Part shown: piece after piece, positions 51,746 to 59,931 of the stretch
How the letters are laid out: every line of letters begins with the position of its first letter
Position numbering within the stretch: position 1 is the first letter of the stretch
Assembly: GCF_042655485.1 (NCBI RefSeq)
Contig: NZ_JBHSMC010000021.1
Coordinates: forward strand, 1-64,000
DNA from: Lederbergia graminis
GTDB taxonomy: Bacteria; Bacillota; Bacilli; Bacillales; Bacillaceae_C
Direction: 5' to 3'
DNA: 64,000 bases
Made by a program: the position numbers and the translations under genes
Notes under the pieces: generated by a model
Seen by the model: the letters and a program-made list of their open reading frames with translations, nothing else
Databases searched by the model: none
What the model was told of the DNA's origin: nothing

Positions 51746-52876
51746 GTGAAACGTTGTAAAGCACTATGTATATGGGTTGTATTATCATTAATATTAAGTG
51801 GGTGCTGGGATGAAACACAAATAGCAGAGGCGAATTATGCCACTGCAATTGGGGTTGATTATGTAGATGACAACTATGTACTATATGTCCAGATGCTCGA
51901 TTTTTCCAATGTAGCAAAACAGGATAATAATAAACAATCAGATGATCCACCGCTATTTATAGGGAAAAGTTCTGGTCGTACGTTCCATGAAGCGATTAAT
52001 AATCTATATAAAACTTCACAAGAGCCATTTCATTGGGGACAAATCGGAGCAATTATTTATTCGGAAGCAGTATTGGAAAATGGAATTGATAAGGTGCAAC
52101 AAGCAATTCAAAGAAATGGTGAGTTCCGTTATACACCTTGGATGTTCGGGACAAAGGAGTCGATTCGTAAAGTGCTAGGTGTTTCGGGCTTTTTCCACTT
52201 ACCACCAATATACACCATTTTGTATTCACCAAAAGATTCGTATAATGTCCATTCTTTTATAAGACCATTGCGCATGCATAAATTTATCTCCATTAATAAT
52301 GATCCCGGTGGCTCAGTAACCCTTCCTTCTATTGCAATAGATGACAGTTCATGGAAGGAGCTAGCAAATGGTGAAAAACCAAAAGATACGTTAAAAATCA
52401 ATGGAGGATTTCATATTTCCGAGAGTACTTATGTAGGCTGGATGTCTTTCGATGATTTACAAGGACTGAGATGGATAGAATCCAGCACTCAGGTGACACC
52501 AGTTAAAATTATAGAGGATGGAAAAAATCTAGGGATTATCGAGATAAATAACCCGAGCATAAATATTCAACAAATAGGAAAAGGGACAGAGGTGACCTTT
52601 CATTTGAAAATTAGGGCTAAAGGAAAATTGGCAGGTTTAACAACAGATCTTCCACAAGCAAAAATTGAAAAACTAGCTGAAAAGCAAATTAAAGAAGACA
52701 TACTAATGACATACGAAAAAGCCCTAAACAAACAAATCGATATATATAATCTCAAAAACAAATTATTCCGTAACGGAATGAAGCCTGAACATATCAAAAA
52801 ATACGAACTAACGACAGAAAGCATCAGTAAAGTAGAAGTTACCGTCCACTTAGATAGCAAAGGAATGTATAAGTAG
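51746..52876 (+). CDS. GerAC-type spore germinant receptor lipoprotein
   Basis: A 376-residue Ger(x)C-family lipoprotein. The signal peptide ends in LILSGC (Cys20) followed by WDE, and the N-terminal domain begins YATAIGVDYVDDNYVLYVQM. It anchors the receptor on the outer face of the spore inner membrane. GTG 51746 is preferred over the GTG 24 bases upstream because AGGGGGATA lies seven bases before it and the signal peptide then has normal length. The start is one base after the GerAA stop. Confidence 0.92.
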   Translation: MKRCKALCIWVVLSLILSGCWDETQIAEANYATAIGVDYVDDNYVLYVQMLDFSNVAKQDNNKQSDDPPLFIGKSSGRTFHEAINNLYKTSQEPFHWGQIGAIIYSEAVLENGIDKVQQAIQRNGEFRYTPWMFGTKESIRKVLGVSGFFHLPPIYTILYSPKDSYNVHSFIRPLRMHKFISINNDPGGSVTLPSIAIDDSSWKELANGEKPKDTLKINGGFHISESTYVGWMSFDDLQGLRWIESSTQVTPVKIIEDGKNLGIIEINNPSINIQQIGKGTEVTFHLKIRAKGKLAGLTTDLPQAKIEKLAEKQIKEDILMTYEKALNKQIDIYNLKNKLFRNGMKPEHIKKYELTTESISKVEVTVHLDSKGMYK

Positions 52877-53002
52877 GTTGCATGTAGTGGCAATGTGTGG
52901 ATGTCTGTGGTCAAGCTTTTTAAAAGTGGACGTTCCATCATTGTGTATAAAACTGCTGAGGTTGGGTATTGATAACCTAGCATTTTTTGATAATGGAGAG
53001 TA

Positions 53003-53089
53003 ATGTCTAATCGTATCTTAGCATTCGTGATTAATTTTTTTATCGCTAGCGTGTTCTTTTTACAGGATAAGATGGCAGAAAAGCTGTAA
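53003..53089 (+). CDS. Possible 28-residue membrane peptide
   Basis: ATG 53003 with GGAGAG just upstream opens MSNRILAFVINFFIASVFFL, then QDKMAEKL and stop: one hydrophobic helix and a charged tail. Coding status is uncertain; it could be chance. The gap 52877-53157 otherwise holds only a terminator. Confidence 0.3.
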   Translation: MSNRILAFVINFFIASVFFLQDKMAEKL

Positions 53090-53109
53090 AGAAAAGAAGA
53101 AGTAGCAAA

Positions 53110-53150
53110 AAGGCTAAAGTATTAACCTTGAGAGGTCATGCTTTAGCCTT
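53110..53150. terminator. Terminator between converging ger and FixH units
   Basis: AAGGCTAAAG (53110-53119) and CTTTAGCCTT (53141-53150) pair perfectly with A- and T-rich flanks on both sides; it can serve both strands. Confidence 0.8.
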
Positions 53151-53157
53151 TCTTCGT

Positions 53158-53628
53158 TTAATGATGGGAATGCTCGCCATTAGGAATGTTTGGTGTGTCT
53201 TGCTGCTGATTGTACTTTTCTAGTTCGTTCAGTTGTTCTTTTGTGGCGGTTCCAACGATAAAAGCTTTTGTTGGCATAATGTGCGTGCCGCGAGCGGTAA
53301 TATGCGTTTGCACGTAGTAAAGACCTTCGTCTGCAAAGCTAATATGGATAGCATATTTCCCGTCTTTGCTGTGTTTGGCTGTGATTAGTTCACTGTCGTC
53401 GGAGTTCGCCGTCCAAATTTCAAATTGCACGTCATTTGCATCATCTACTGCCGTGGAACCTTGGACTACTTTTACACTTAATTCCGTTTCAGTGTTAACA
53501 TCTATTCTGCTCGGAATCATTATTTCTGCAGCAACTTCTGCGTCAGCATCGGATTTTTCAGCAGAACAAGCGGATAGAAGTAGAGCCACAGTAAACATAG
53601 CAATTATGGATATTCGTATATTTTTCAT
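53158..53628 (-). CDS. FixH/YtkA-domain lipoprotein
   Basis: A 156-residue lipoprotein: signal peptide with lipobox LLLSAC (Cys21), then a YtkA-like immunoglobulin-fold domain (about 35-125; QFEIWTAN and ADEGLYYVQTHITARGTHIM) and a His-ending tail (GEHSHH). Such domains occur with copper and cytochrome-oxidase assembly genes. The Met/His-rich segments could bind copper. It is the last gene of a minus-strand operon behind a PepSY membrane protein and a metal-type regulator, 21 bases after the PepSY stop. Confidence 0.82.
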   Translation of the reverse strand: MKNIRISIIAMFTVALLLSACSAEKSDADAEVAAEIMIPSRIDVNTETELSVKVVQGSTAVDDANDVQFEIWTANSDDSELITAKHSKDGKYAIHISFADEGLYYVQTHITARGTHIMPTKAFIVGTATKEQLNELEKYNQQQDTPNIPNGEHSHH

Positions 53629-53649
53629 CGTGTGTTTGTCCCTCCAGTC

Positions 53650-55065
53650 CTAGCCAATCCATTGTTTTAACTTAGGAATTCTTTTGATAATGAGCCAATC
53701 TAGTGCAAAAACGAATATGAGCGAAAGACCGACTAACGGGAAGAAGATACTGAGCGCAAGTACGATGACTGCCACTCCTTTTAGTAGCTTTCTGTGCTCT
53801 TGTTTTGGTGGTGCGCCGAATTTGCCTCGAGGTCTCCGCTTCCACCACATGATAAAGCCTGTCACAGCAATCAGGATTATTCCAATTACTAAGGCGAGGA
53901 TGAAAAGCTGACTGATGAAGCCAAATTCACCTTGGTGAAAGGCGATTCCAAGGGTTACGATTTTTCCAAGAGTGCCATAGTCTTTCCAACCTAAATTGGC
54001 TAAAATGTCGCCATTATACTGGTCAATATGTAATGTTCGTTGTGATGAAGGCAGCGGACGATTTGGGTATACATTCGCTGGATCTAAAAACACAGTATAA
54101 ACTCCCGTTTTGCTTTGCGGGAAGACGATTTTATATCCCGGATGAACATGCTCGTTTTTTACCGTTTCTACCACTTTTTCAATGGAAATAGGTGTTACAC
54201 CGTCACTAGATTTTGGGACAGGTAGATTTTCTGCAGCCCATGGGACATCTGCAATATCTTTTGTTGGGATCGTGGATTCTGGAAATGCATGTGACTCCCA
54301 AGGCTCCATACCAGCTGGACTACCAGCACCTGTTTTTGCGACGAATTTATTGGCCATGTTGCCCCAGACACCTGACCACATGAGGCCGGATATCAATTGA
54401 ATGATGATAAAGATAGATAACCAAAATGCAGTTACAGCATGTATATCGCGCCAAAACATTCGTTTTCCTTTTAAAAAACGGATGCGGGGAATGATTGTCC
54501 CGAAAATTGATTTTTTATGACGTGGCCACCATAAGTAAATGCCGCTTATTACTAAGATGACGGCCCAACAAGCAGCAAGCTCGACCAGTCGGTTTCCGAA
54601 TGTTCCACCCCATAATTCGCCGTTATGCATGTCATTCACGAATGCCATAAAGCGGTCCTTCTCATATAATGTCCCGATAATGTCTCCGTTGTATGGGTTG
54701 ACGTATACGGATACATTTTCACCGTAATCTTTCATCTCAACTACCGCAGAACGATCTGCTTCAAATGAAGGGGTGAAGCTTGTGATGACTGCATTCGGAT
54801 ATTGTTTTTTTACTTCCAATATTTGATCAGTTGTTGCTATTTTTTCTTCGTTTTCTTGAACATAAAAGAGATTATGATACATATAATTTTCTAGTTGAGG
54901 CTTAAAAAGATACACTGCCCCCGTAATCGCTAAAAAGATAATAAGTGGTGCAAATAAAATCCCTGCATAGAAATGCCAGCGCCAGATGGTCATATAGATG
55001 TTTTTTTGTGTCGCTGGTTGTTTCAGTTTGCTAGTGGCAGTTTGCATGTTTGTATTTATATTCAT
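53650..55065 (-). CDS. PepSY-associated membrane protein
   Basis: A 471-residue protein with four main membrane helices (about 35-58, 162-185, 215-238 and 395-418, plus a C-terminal pair) and PepSY domains outside the membrane. It begins TIWRWHFYAGILFAPLIIFL and contains GIYLWWPRHKKS and MWWKRRPRGKFG, typical of the PepSY_TM family linked to ferric-siderophore reduction or metal uptake. Conserved His residues (WHFYAG, DIHAVTAF, FHQGEFG) could bind haem. ATG 55065 is chosen with GGGATGGAAG before it; the ATG eleven codons earlier lacks a site. It lies in an operon with a regulator carrying a NosL-like metal domain. Confidence 0.85.
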   Translation of the reverse strand: MNINTNMQTATSKLKQPATQKNIYMTIWRWHFYAGILFAPLIIFLAITGAVYLFKPQLENYMYHNLFYVQENEEKIATTDQILEVKKQYPNAVITSFTPSFEADRSAVVEMKDYGENVSVYVNPYNGDIIGTLYEKDRFMAFVNDMHNGELWGGTFGNRLVELAACWAVILVISGIYLWWPRHKKSIFGTIIPRIRFLKGKRMFWRDIHAVTAFWLSIFIIIQLISGLMWSGVWGNMANKFVAKTGAGSPAGMEPWESHAFPESTIPTKDIADVPWAAENLPVPKSSDGVTPISIEKVVETVKNEHVHPGYKIVFPQSKTGVYTVFLDPANVYPNRPLPSSQRTLHIDQYNGDILANLGWKDYGTLGKIVTLGIAFHQGEFGFISQLFILALVIGIILIAVTGFIMWWKRRPRGKFGAPPKQEHRKLLKGVAVIVLALSIFFPLVGLSLIFVFALDWLIIKRIPKLKQWIG

Positions 55066-55079
55066 TCTTCCATCCCCAT

Positions 55080-55667
55080 TTATCGATGTTTGCCACAATC
55101 TGTAGCATGACCTTGCATTTTGTCGTACACAATATCCATTGCTTCTTCGAACGGATGAACTTTGCCGCCAAAACCAAGTACAAATTTTTCTGCATGATCA
55201 CGACGTTCAAATGTTAAAATTTGTGGCTGACAACAGGAAAGAGGCAGTGACGTGTCCATGACGTACCAAGTCGTCGGGGCGCTGATCGTCGTATGTAGGA
55301 GAAAGTCATGGCAGAGCGCATGTGAAACTTCCTCTCTAAGCTGACGATGTCTAAGCAGTCCACAATGAGCACAACACGCCGTCTCAATTTTGTCGTTTGC
55401 TAAGATTAACTGATAATTCATTTTTGATTTCGTTGGTTTATGGCAGTAAGCACATTGGTTTTGAGTTGAGATAGAAGGATTGCTTTTTTCCACAAGCGTA
55501 ATACCACCAAAGGTTTTCGTAATAAATCCTTCCTCTACTAAAGGCTTAATATCGCGATAGATGGTCATTTCAGAAACCTGGAACTGTTCACTTAAATCGG
55601 ATATTTTTAATGTCTTTTTCTCTTGGATCAAGCTTCTGATTTGTTGTTGCCGTTCAATAGGTAACAT
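55080..55667 (-). CDS. DeoR-type regulator with NosL-like cysteine-rich domain
   Basis: A 195-residue protein. Residues 1-55 form a DeoR winged helix (RQQQIRSLIQEKKTLKISDL and QVSEMTIYRDIKPLVEEGFI). The C-terminal part has CAYCHKP (about 71-77), CCAHCG (about 97-102) and a Cys-Cys near 145, resembling NosL, a copper-binding lipoprotein domain; here it lacks a signal peptide and is cytoplasmic. It would sense copper or another thiophilic metal. AAAGGTGAT precedes ATG 55667. The gene heads the operon and faces a perfect palindrome, probably its own operator. Confidence 0.85.
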   Translation of the reverse strand: MLPIERQQQIRSLIQEKKTLKISDLSEQFQVSEMTIYRDIKPLVEEGFITKTFGGITLVEKSNPSISTQNQCAYCHKPTKSKMNYQLILANDKIETACCAHCGLLRHRQLREEVSHALCHDFLLHTTISAPTTWYVMDTSLPLSCCQPQILTFERRDHAEKFVLGFGGKVHPFEEAMDIVYDKMQGHATDCGKHR

Positions 55668-55688
55668 AAAAATCACCTTTCTGTTAAA

Positions 55689-55729
55689 CTATGTTACTTT
55701 TTAATATAAAACAACAAAGGGTAACATAG
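55689..55729. promoter_or_regulatory. Probable operator of the DeoR-NosL regulator
   Basis: CTATGTTAC (55689-55697) and GTAACATAG (55721-55729) are perfect inverse copies, centre to centre 32 bases (three helical turns). They bracket the AT-rich promoter region of the minus-strand operon, 22 bases upstream of its first ATG. Confidence 0.65.
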
Positions 55730-55771
55730 TAGGTCAAGGACACACAAAACTATGAAAGATTTGTGTCGGGA

Positions 55772-55895
55772 GGGACGAGGGGGTCAGGAACGGTGTCCCG
55801 AATTGTATCTGGGACGAGGAAACTGGGGTGGGACGTGGGGTCAGGAACATTGTCCCGGTTTGTATCTGGGACGAGGAAACTGACCCCATGTCCCA
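55772..55895. repeat. Two tandem copies of the GGGAC...TCAG foldback element
   Basis: Copy A (from 55772, GGGACGAGGGGGTCAGGAAC) ends at GGGACGAGGAAACTG without the closing arm. Copy B (from 55830, GGGACGTGGGGTCAGGAACA) is complete to CTGACCCCATGTCCCAG. The period is 58 bp because the loop (GAATTGTATCT, GGTTTGTATCT) is longer than in the 46.9-kb array. Confidence 0.92.
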
Positions 55896-55896
55896 G

Positions 55897-55924
55897 TTGT
55901 GCGGGTGCCTGGCACCGACACAAT
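55897..55924. repeat. GGTGCCTGGCACC palindrome, copy 1 (imperfect)
   Basis: TTGTGCGGGTGCC, T, GGCACCGACACAA: the same design as the copies at 59102 and 62382, with two unpaired positions in the arms. It lies between the foldback repeats and the Zur-controlled promoter. Confidence 0.85.
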
Positions 55925-55935
55925 TCAAATTTTTA

Positions 55936-55997
55936 TTGCAAATCGGAATGATTCCTATTATGATAGTAAATGTTATAAATCGTAATGGTTACGATTT
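55936..55997 (+). promoter_or_regulatory. Zinc-responsive promoter with two Zur-like boxes
   Basis: TTGCAA (55936-55941) and TATGAT (55959-55964) are spaced 17 bases. AAATCGTAATGGTTACGATTT (55977-55997) matches the Bacillus Zur box AAATCGTAAT-N-ATTACGATTT almost exactly and lies just past the start site. A second, weaker match, AAATCGGAATGATTCCTATT (55940-55959), covers the spacer. Binding of zinc-loaded Zur at either would shut off the downstream gene. Confidence 0.82.
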
Positions 55998-56022
55998 AGG
56001 AGATGAAGAGGAGTGATACAAA

Positions 56023-57069
56023 ATGTTAAAGAAGGTTTTTCCGTTTATTATGATTGTGGCTTTTAGTGTGCTATTAGTAGCTTGTAATGGTGAAAACACG
56101 ACGAAAGACAAGGGAGATACTGAGGGTAAGGTAACCATTTTTACTACAATATACCCGCTTCAATATTTTACAGAACGAATTGGAGGGGACTTGGTTGAAG
56201 TTGAGAATATTATTCCGCCAGGTGCTGATGCGCATACGTTTGAGATTACGATGAAGAAGATGATGGATATTGCAGATAGTCATGCATTTATTCGCACAGG
56301 AACGAGCTTAGAAGGCTTTGCGGATTCCGTCGCTGCATCATTAAAAAATGAGGATGTTTTAATCGTGGAAGCAACGGAGAATGTTCGTTTTATAACCCCT
56401 GGTGAACATGGGCATCATGACCATGAGGAAGACGAAGAAGTTCATGCACACAGTGAGGATGAGGAACATGATCACGATAGCCATGAAGAAGGCCAAGGCG
56501 AGCATGAACACCATGAAGAGGATGCGGATCATCATCACCATCATGGAGACGTAGATCCTCATGTTTGGATAGATCCGATTCGATCTATTACTATCGCAGA
56601 AAATATTAAGAATGTGCTCATAGAATTAGACCCTAATAATCAATCAGTCTTTGAAAGTAATTTTTTAATTTTAAAAGAGGAATTAGAGGAGTTACATGCG
56701 GAGTTTGAGGAGATGGTGAAGGCAGCCGAGAATAAAACGTTTGTTGTCTCCCATTCAGCTTATGGATATTGGGAAGATACATATGGGCTGAAACAGATTG
56801 GTATTAGTGGGTTATCGCCTACAAATGAGCCGTCGCAAAAACAATTGATGGAGCTTATTGACCGTATTAAAGACAATGATATTCAATACATTTTTTTCGA
56901 TCAAAACTCCACAAACAAACTTGCAGAAATTGTTGTAAGTGAAACAGGTACTACCGCATTGACGCTTCACAACCTGGAGTCCATGACAGAGGATGATTTG
57001 AAAAATAAAGACGATTATTTTTCCATAATGAGGAGGAACATAGAGGCTTTGGAAAAGGAGTTTAAGTAA
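56023..57069 (+). CDS. znuA: Zinc ABC transporter substrate-binding lipoprotein (ZnuA/AdcA type)
   Basis: A 348-residue metal-binding lipoprotein with lipobox LLVAC (Cys21). Metal ligands typical of the cluster A-I family are His71 in ADAHTFE, His180 in DPHVWID and the His in VSHSAYGYW. A His/Asp/Glu-rich loop (about 129-175, over 15 His) is characteristic of zinc-specific members. It scavenges zinc outside the membrane. The upstream Zur-type boxes support zinc control. Unusually, no znuB/znuC transporter genes are adjacent; the permease and ATPase must be elsewhere. AGAGGAGTGATAC precedes the ATG. Confidence 0.92.
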   Translation: MLKKVFPFIMIVAFSVLLVACNGENTTKDKGDTEGKVTIFTTIYPLQYFTERIGGDLVEVENIIPPGADAHTFEITMKKMMDIADSHAFIRTGTSLEGFADSVAASLKNEDVLIVEATENVRFITPGEHGHHDHEEDEEVHAHSEDEEHDHDSHEEGQGEHEHHEEDADHHHHHGDVDPHVWIDPIRSITIAENIKNVLIELDPNNQSVFESNFLILKEELEELHAEFEEMVKAAENKTFVVSHSAYGYWEDTYGLKQIGISGLSPTNEPSQKQLMELIDRIKDNDIQYIFFDQNSTNKLAEIVVSETGTTALTLHNLESMTEDDLKNKDDYFSIMRRNIEALEKEFK

Positions 57070-57177
57070 TATACCATGCCTAGCGGTGTTATGAATCTTC
57101 TAAGTTAGTAGTACGAGTCTAGAATAAAAAGTACGAGCATAAACATGAATCATCACCATTTTTTGGGAGGTATGTGT

Positions 57178-59097
57178 TTGCGTGCTTCAAGTTTCTTGAC
57201 CCGTAAGCGGATAATTTTAGTGTTGATTATTGGATTTGTGATGATGTTTATAATTGGAATTCGATTAGGATATATTCAATTCGTTCAAGGAAATTGGTTG
57301 ACGGGAAGGGCGCTAGAGTTAGCCGGTCGCGACATTCCTTTTGAAGGGAAACGAGGGGAGATTATGGATCGGAATGGGGTGCCGCTTGTCCAAAATATGA
57401 GTGCCCCAACTGTGTATGTCATCCCTCGCCAAATAAAAGATCCTGTAACAGCGGCTGAAGAGTTGTCATCGATACTGGAAGGTGACAAAGAAGACATTTA
57501 TAAACAAGTGACGAAAAAGGAATCGATTGTTAGAATTCAACCATATGGTAGGAAAATTTCGAATGAGAAGGCGAATCAAATCAAAAAATTGAACATTCCC
57601 GGTGTGTTAATTGGCGAGGATAGTAAACGCATCTACCCATTTGAAAATAGTCTTTCTCATGTGCTCGGGTTTGTAGGAGTAGATAATCAGGGGTTAATTG
57701 GTCTGGAGAAGTTTTACAATGAACAGTTGAGCGGTGAGAAGGGGAGAGTATCTTTTTACTCCGATGCCAAGGGGAATAAAATACCTTCATTAAGTGATGA
57801 ATTCGATCCTCCAAAGGATGGGTTGGATTTAAAATTAACGGTGGATAGCAAAATTTTAGCGATTGTAGAACGAGAATTGGAACTTGCTGTTGCTAAATAT
57901 AACCCGGATGGGGCGCTTGCAATCGCGATGAATCCTAATACTGGTGAAATATTAGCGATGTCGAATCGACCTAATTTTGATCCCTCTAGTTATAGTGAGT
58001 ATCCTGCAGAGGTGTATAACCGCAATTCACCAATTTGGAGTCAATATGAACCGGGATCAACTTTTAAAATTATTACACTAGCGTCTGCCTTGGAAGAGGG
58101 AGTAGTAGATTTAGAGAAAGATACATTTTTTGATCCGGGCTATATTATGGTAGAAAACCAGCAAATTCGCTCTTGGAAAATCGGAGGGCATGGACAGCAA
58201 ACTTTTCTAGAAGGAGTACAGAACTCTAGTAATCCTGGGTTTGTTTTATTAGGCCAGCGACTTGGTAAGGAAAAATTGTTTTCTTATATAGATAAGTTTG
58301 GATTTGGAAAGAAAACTGGAATTGATCTGCAGGGAGAAGGGACAGGAATTCTATTTCCGTTAGATCGGGTAGGTCCTGTAGAATTGGCAACAACTGCATT
58401 TGGTCAAGGTGTGTCGGTTACACCAATCCAGCAGGTGGCAGCAGTGTCTGCGGCAATAAATGGAGGCTATCTATATACACCTTATATTGCGAAAGAATGG
58501 ATGGACCCGGAGACAAATGAGGTAATGGTGCGAAATACGCCGCAGCTAAAGCGAAGGGTTATTTCGGAGGAAACGTCCAAGCAGGTTCGTTATGCTTTAG
58601 AAAATGTCGTCGCGAGAGGAACAGGGAAAAATGCATATGTAGAAGGATATCGAGTTGGCGGTAAGACGGGGACAGCGCAAAAGGTTGTCGATGGGAAGTA
58701 TTTAAAAAATAATTATATCGTTTCGTTTATAGGCTTTGCGCCAGCGGATGATCCGCAAATTGTTGTATATGTTGCCATTGATAATCCGAAAGATACATTG
58801 CAGTTTGGTGGTGTAGTGGCAGCACCAATTGTCGGAACTATCATTGAGGATAGCTTGCGGGCGATGGGAGTAGAAGAACGCCAAAACCCGATAGAAAAAG
58901 AGACTACGTGGCTAGATGAACAACTTGTGGAAATACCAAACTTTGTCGGATTAAAGAAAGAAGACATTTATAAAAGCTTCTATGACTTAAAAATAGATGC
59001 CTCCGGCGAAGGAGATAACGTAATCGCCCAAGTCCCTGAACCAGGCGAAAAAGTTAAAGCAGGATCCACCATACGATTATTGTTTGGGGAAGAGTGA
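57178..59097 (+). CDS. spoVD: SpoVD-type class B penicillin-binding protein
   Basis: A 639-residue transpeptidase required for spore cortex synthesis in relatives. It has an N-terminal helix (about 8-28), a PBP dimerisation domain (about 40-200), a transpeptidase domain with STFK (Ser294-Lys297), SSN (350-352) and KTG (496-498), and one C-terminal PASTA domain (about 575-639). The TTG at 57178, seven bases after GGGAGG, gives MRASSFLTRKRIILVL, the pattern of known SpoVD starts; ATGs at 57145 and 57172 would add extra residues and are rejected. The single PASTA domain favours SpoVD over the vegetative PBP2B. It is not next to mraY/murE here, so it may be an additional SpoVD-like copy. Confidence 0.85.
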   Translation: MRASSFLTRKRIILVLIIGFVMMFIIGIRLGYIQFVQGNWLTGRALELAGRDIPFEGKRGEIMDRNGVPLVQNMSAPTVYVIPRQIKDPVTAAEELSSILEGDKEDIYKQVTKKESIVRIQPYGRKISNEKANQIKKLNIPGVLIGEDSKRIYPFENSLSHVLGFVGVDNQGLIGLEKFYNEQLSGEKGRVSFYSDAKGNKIPSLSDEFDPPKDGLDLKLTVDSKILAIVERELELAVAKYNPDGALAIAMNPNTGEILAMSNRPNFDPSSYSEYPAEVYNRNSPIWSQYEPGSTFKIITLASALEEGVVDLEKDTFFDPGYIMVENQQIRSWKIGGHGQQTFLEGVQNSSNPGFVLLGQRLGKEKLFSYIDKFGFGKKTGIDLQGEGTGILFPLDRVGPVELATTAFGQGVSVTPIQQVAAVSAAINGGYLYTPYIAKEWMDPETNEVMVRNTPQLKRRVISEETSKQVRYALENVVARGTGKNAYVEGYRVGGKTGTAQKVVDGKYLKNNYIVSFIGFAPADDPQIVVYVAIDNPKDTLQFGGVVAAPIVGTIIEDSLRAMGVEERQNPIEKETTWLDEQLVEIPNFVGLKKEDIYKSFYDLKIDASGEGDNVIAQVPEPGEKVKAGSTIRLLFGEE

Positions 59098-59101
59098 GGG
59101 G

Positions 59102-59132
59102 AATTGTGTCGGTGCCTGGCACCGACACAATT
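59102..59132. repeat. GGTGCCTGGCACC palindrome, copy 2 (perfect)
   Basis: AATTGTGTCGGTGCC (59102-59116), T, GGCACCGACACAATT (59118-59132): 15-bp arms with a one-base centre. It starts five bases after the spoVD stop. Confidence 0.93.
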
Positions 59133-59157
59133 TACTTACAATTATATTTAAAGGGTA

Positions 59158-59195
59158 GGCCAAGATAATGCTACATGCATGTTTTGGCCCTTTTT
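59158..59195 (+). terminator. Terminator downstream of spoVD
   Basis: GGCCAA (59158-59163) and TTGGCC (59184-59189) pair and are followed by CTTTTTG; the palindrome before it may add to termination. Confidence 0.7.
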
Positions 59196-59204
59196 GTATT
59201 TTCA

Positions 59205-59268
59205 GAATTGTTTGGGTGCCAGGCACCAAAAATGTCTGAATTGTTTGAGTGCCAGGCACCAAAAATGG
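59205..59268. repeat. Two tandem GTGCCAGGCACC units
   Basis: GAATTGTTTGGGTGCCAGGC (from 59205) and GAATTGTTTGAGTGCCAGGC (from 59238), each running on to ACCAAAAATG, are 33 bp apart. The core GTGCC-A-GGCACC is the complement of the core in the perfect copies, with shorter arms. Confidence 0.85.
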
Positions 59269-59282
59269 AGAGGCATCAAAAA

Positions 59283-59311
59283 TGGGACGAGGAAACTGAC
59301 CCTATGTCCCA
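59283..59311. repeat. Half copy of the GGGAC...GTCCC foldback element
   Basis: TGGGACGAGGAAACTGACCC then TATGTCCCA: only the closing half is present. It ends ten bases before the SigY-type promoter. Confidence 0.88.
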
Positions 59312-59321
59312 AAAAATAAAA

Positions 59322-59347
59322 TGAACGCTTTTTCTGTTTGATACGTC
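59322..59347 (+). promoter_or_regulatory. SigY-type autoregulatory promoter
   Basis: TGAACGC (59322-59328) and CGTC (59344-59347), 15 bases apart, match the -35 and -10 elements recorded for the B. subtilis sigY promoter. It lies 35 bases before the sigY start codon, consistent with autoregulation. Confidence 0.75.
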
Positions 59348-59382
59348 TTATAATTGATTGCGATGGGAGGTGGGCATGGGAA

Positions 59383-59931
59383 GTGGATGTTGAGAAGGAA
59401 CGGGATTTAATTGCAGCAGCAAAACAGGGTGATGATACAGCTTTTTCCACGCTTTACGGGCATTATTATCCATTTTTATATAAATATTTATTGAAGTTGA
59501 CGTTGCAGGAAGAGTTGAGTAAGGATTTGGCTCAAGACACGATGTTAAAGTGCTATGACCATTTACATGCTTTTCGAGGGGAGAGTAAATTTTCCTCTTG
59601 GATGATCTCTATCGCTTCTCGCTTGTATATTGATTCCTTGCGCAAGAAAAAGCGTGAGAATAAGTGGCTAAAACAAATGAAAGCAACATTGTCGAGACAA
59701 TTAGATTGGGGTGCGCGCTCGAAGGGGATTGAATGGAGTGCTCATTTTACCGATTTTAACAATCTCGATGCGGAAGTGCGAATGCCTATTTTACTGCGCC
59801 ACTATTACGGATACACATATGAGGAAATTGGCAAGATGCTTGGGGTCAAGGCAGGAACGATAAAATCACGAGTTCATAACGGACTAAAGTTGATACGAAA
59901 GGAGTGGAACGAGGATGGACGATCACAATAA
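59383..59931 (+). CDS. sigY: ECF RNA polymerase sigma factor SigY
   Basis: A 182-residue ECF sigma factor. Region 2 spans about residues 20-90 (TLYGHYYPFLYKYLLKLTLQ, LAQDTMLKCY, SSWMISIASRLYIDSLRKKK) and region 4 about 125-175 (LRHYYGYTYEEIGKMLGVKA, GTIKSRVHNGLK). The last two segments are very close to B. subtilis SigY. GTG 59383 is chosen because GGGAGGTG lies about ten bases upstream and the product then starts like SigY; the longer frame from 59338 would start between promoter elements. It directs its own operon with the five genes that follow. Confidence 0.92.
   Translation: MDVEKERDLIAAAKQGDDTAFSTLYGHYYPFLYKYLLKLTLQEELSKDLAQDTMLKCYDHLHAFRGESKFSSWMISIASRLYIDSLRKKKRENKWLKQMKATLSRQLDWGARSKGIEWSAHFTDFNNLDAEVRMPILLRHYYGYTYEEIGKMLGVKAGTIKSRVHNGLKLIRKEWNEDGRSQ

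Noticed and set aside
57145..57177. Upstream ATG start for spoVD
   Set aside because: It would add a His-rich leader before the ribosome site; the TTG after GGGAGG gives the family-typical N-terminus.
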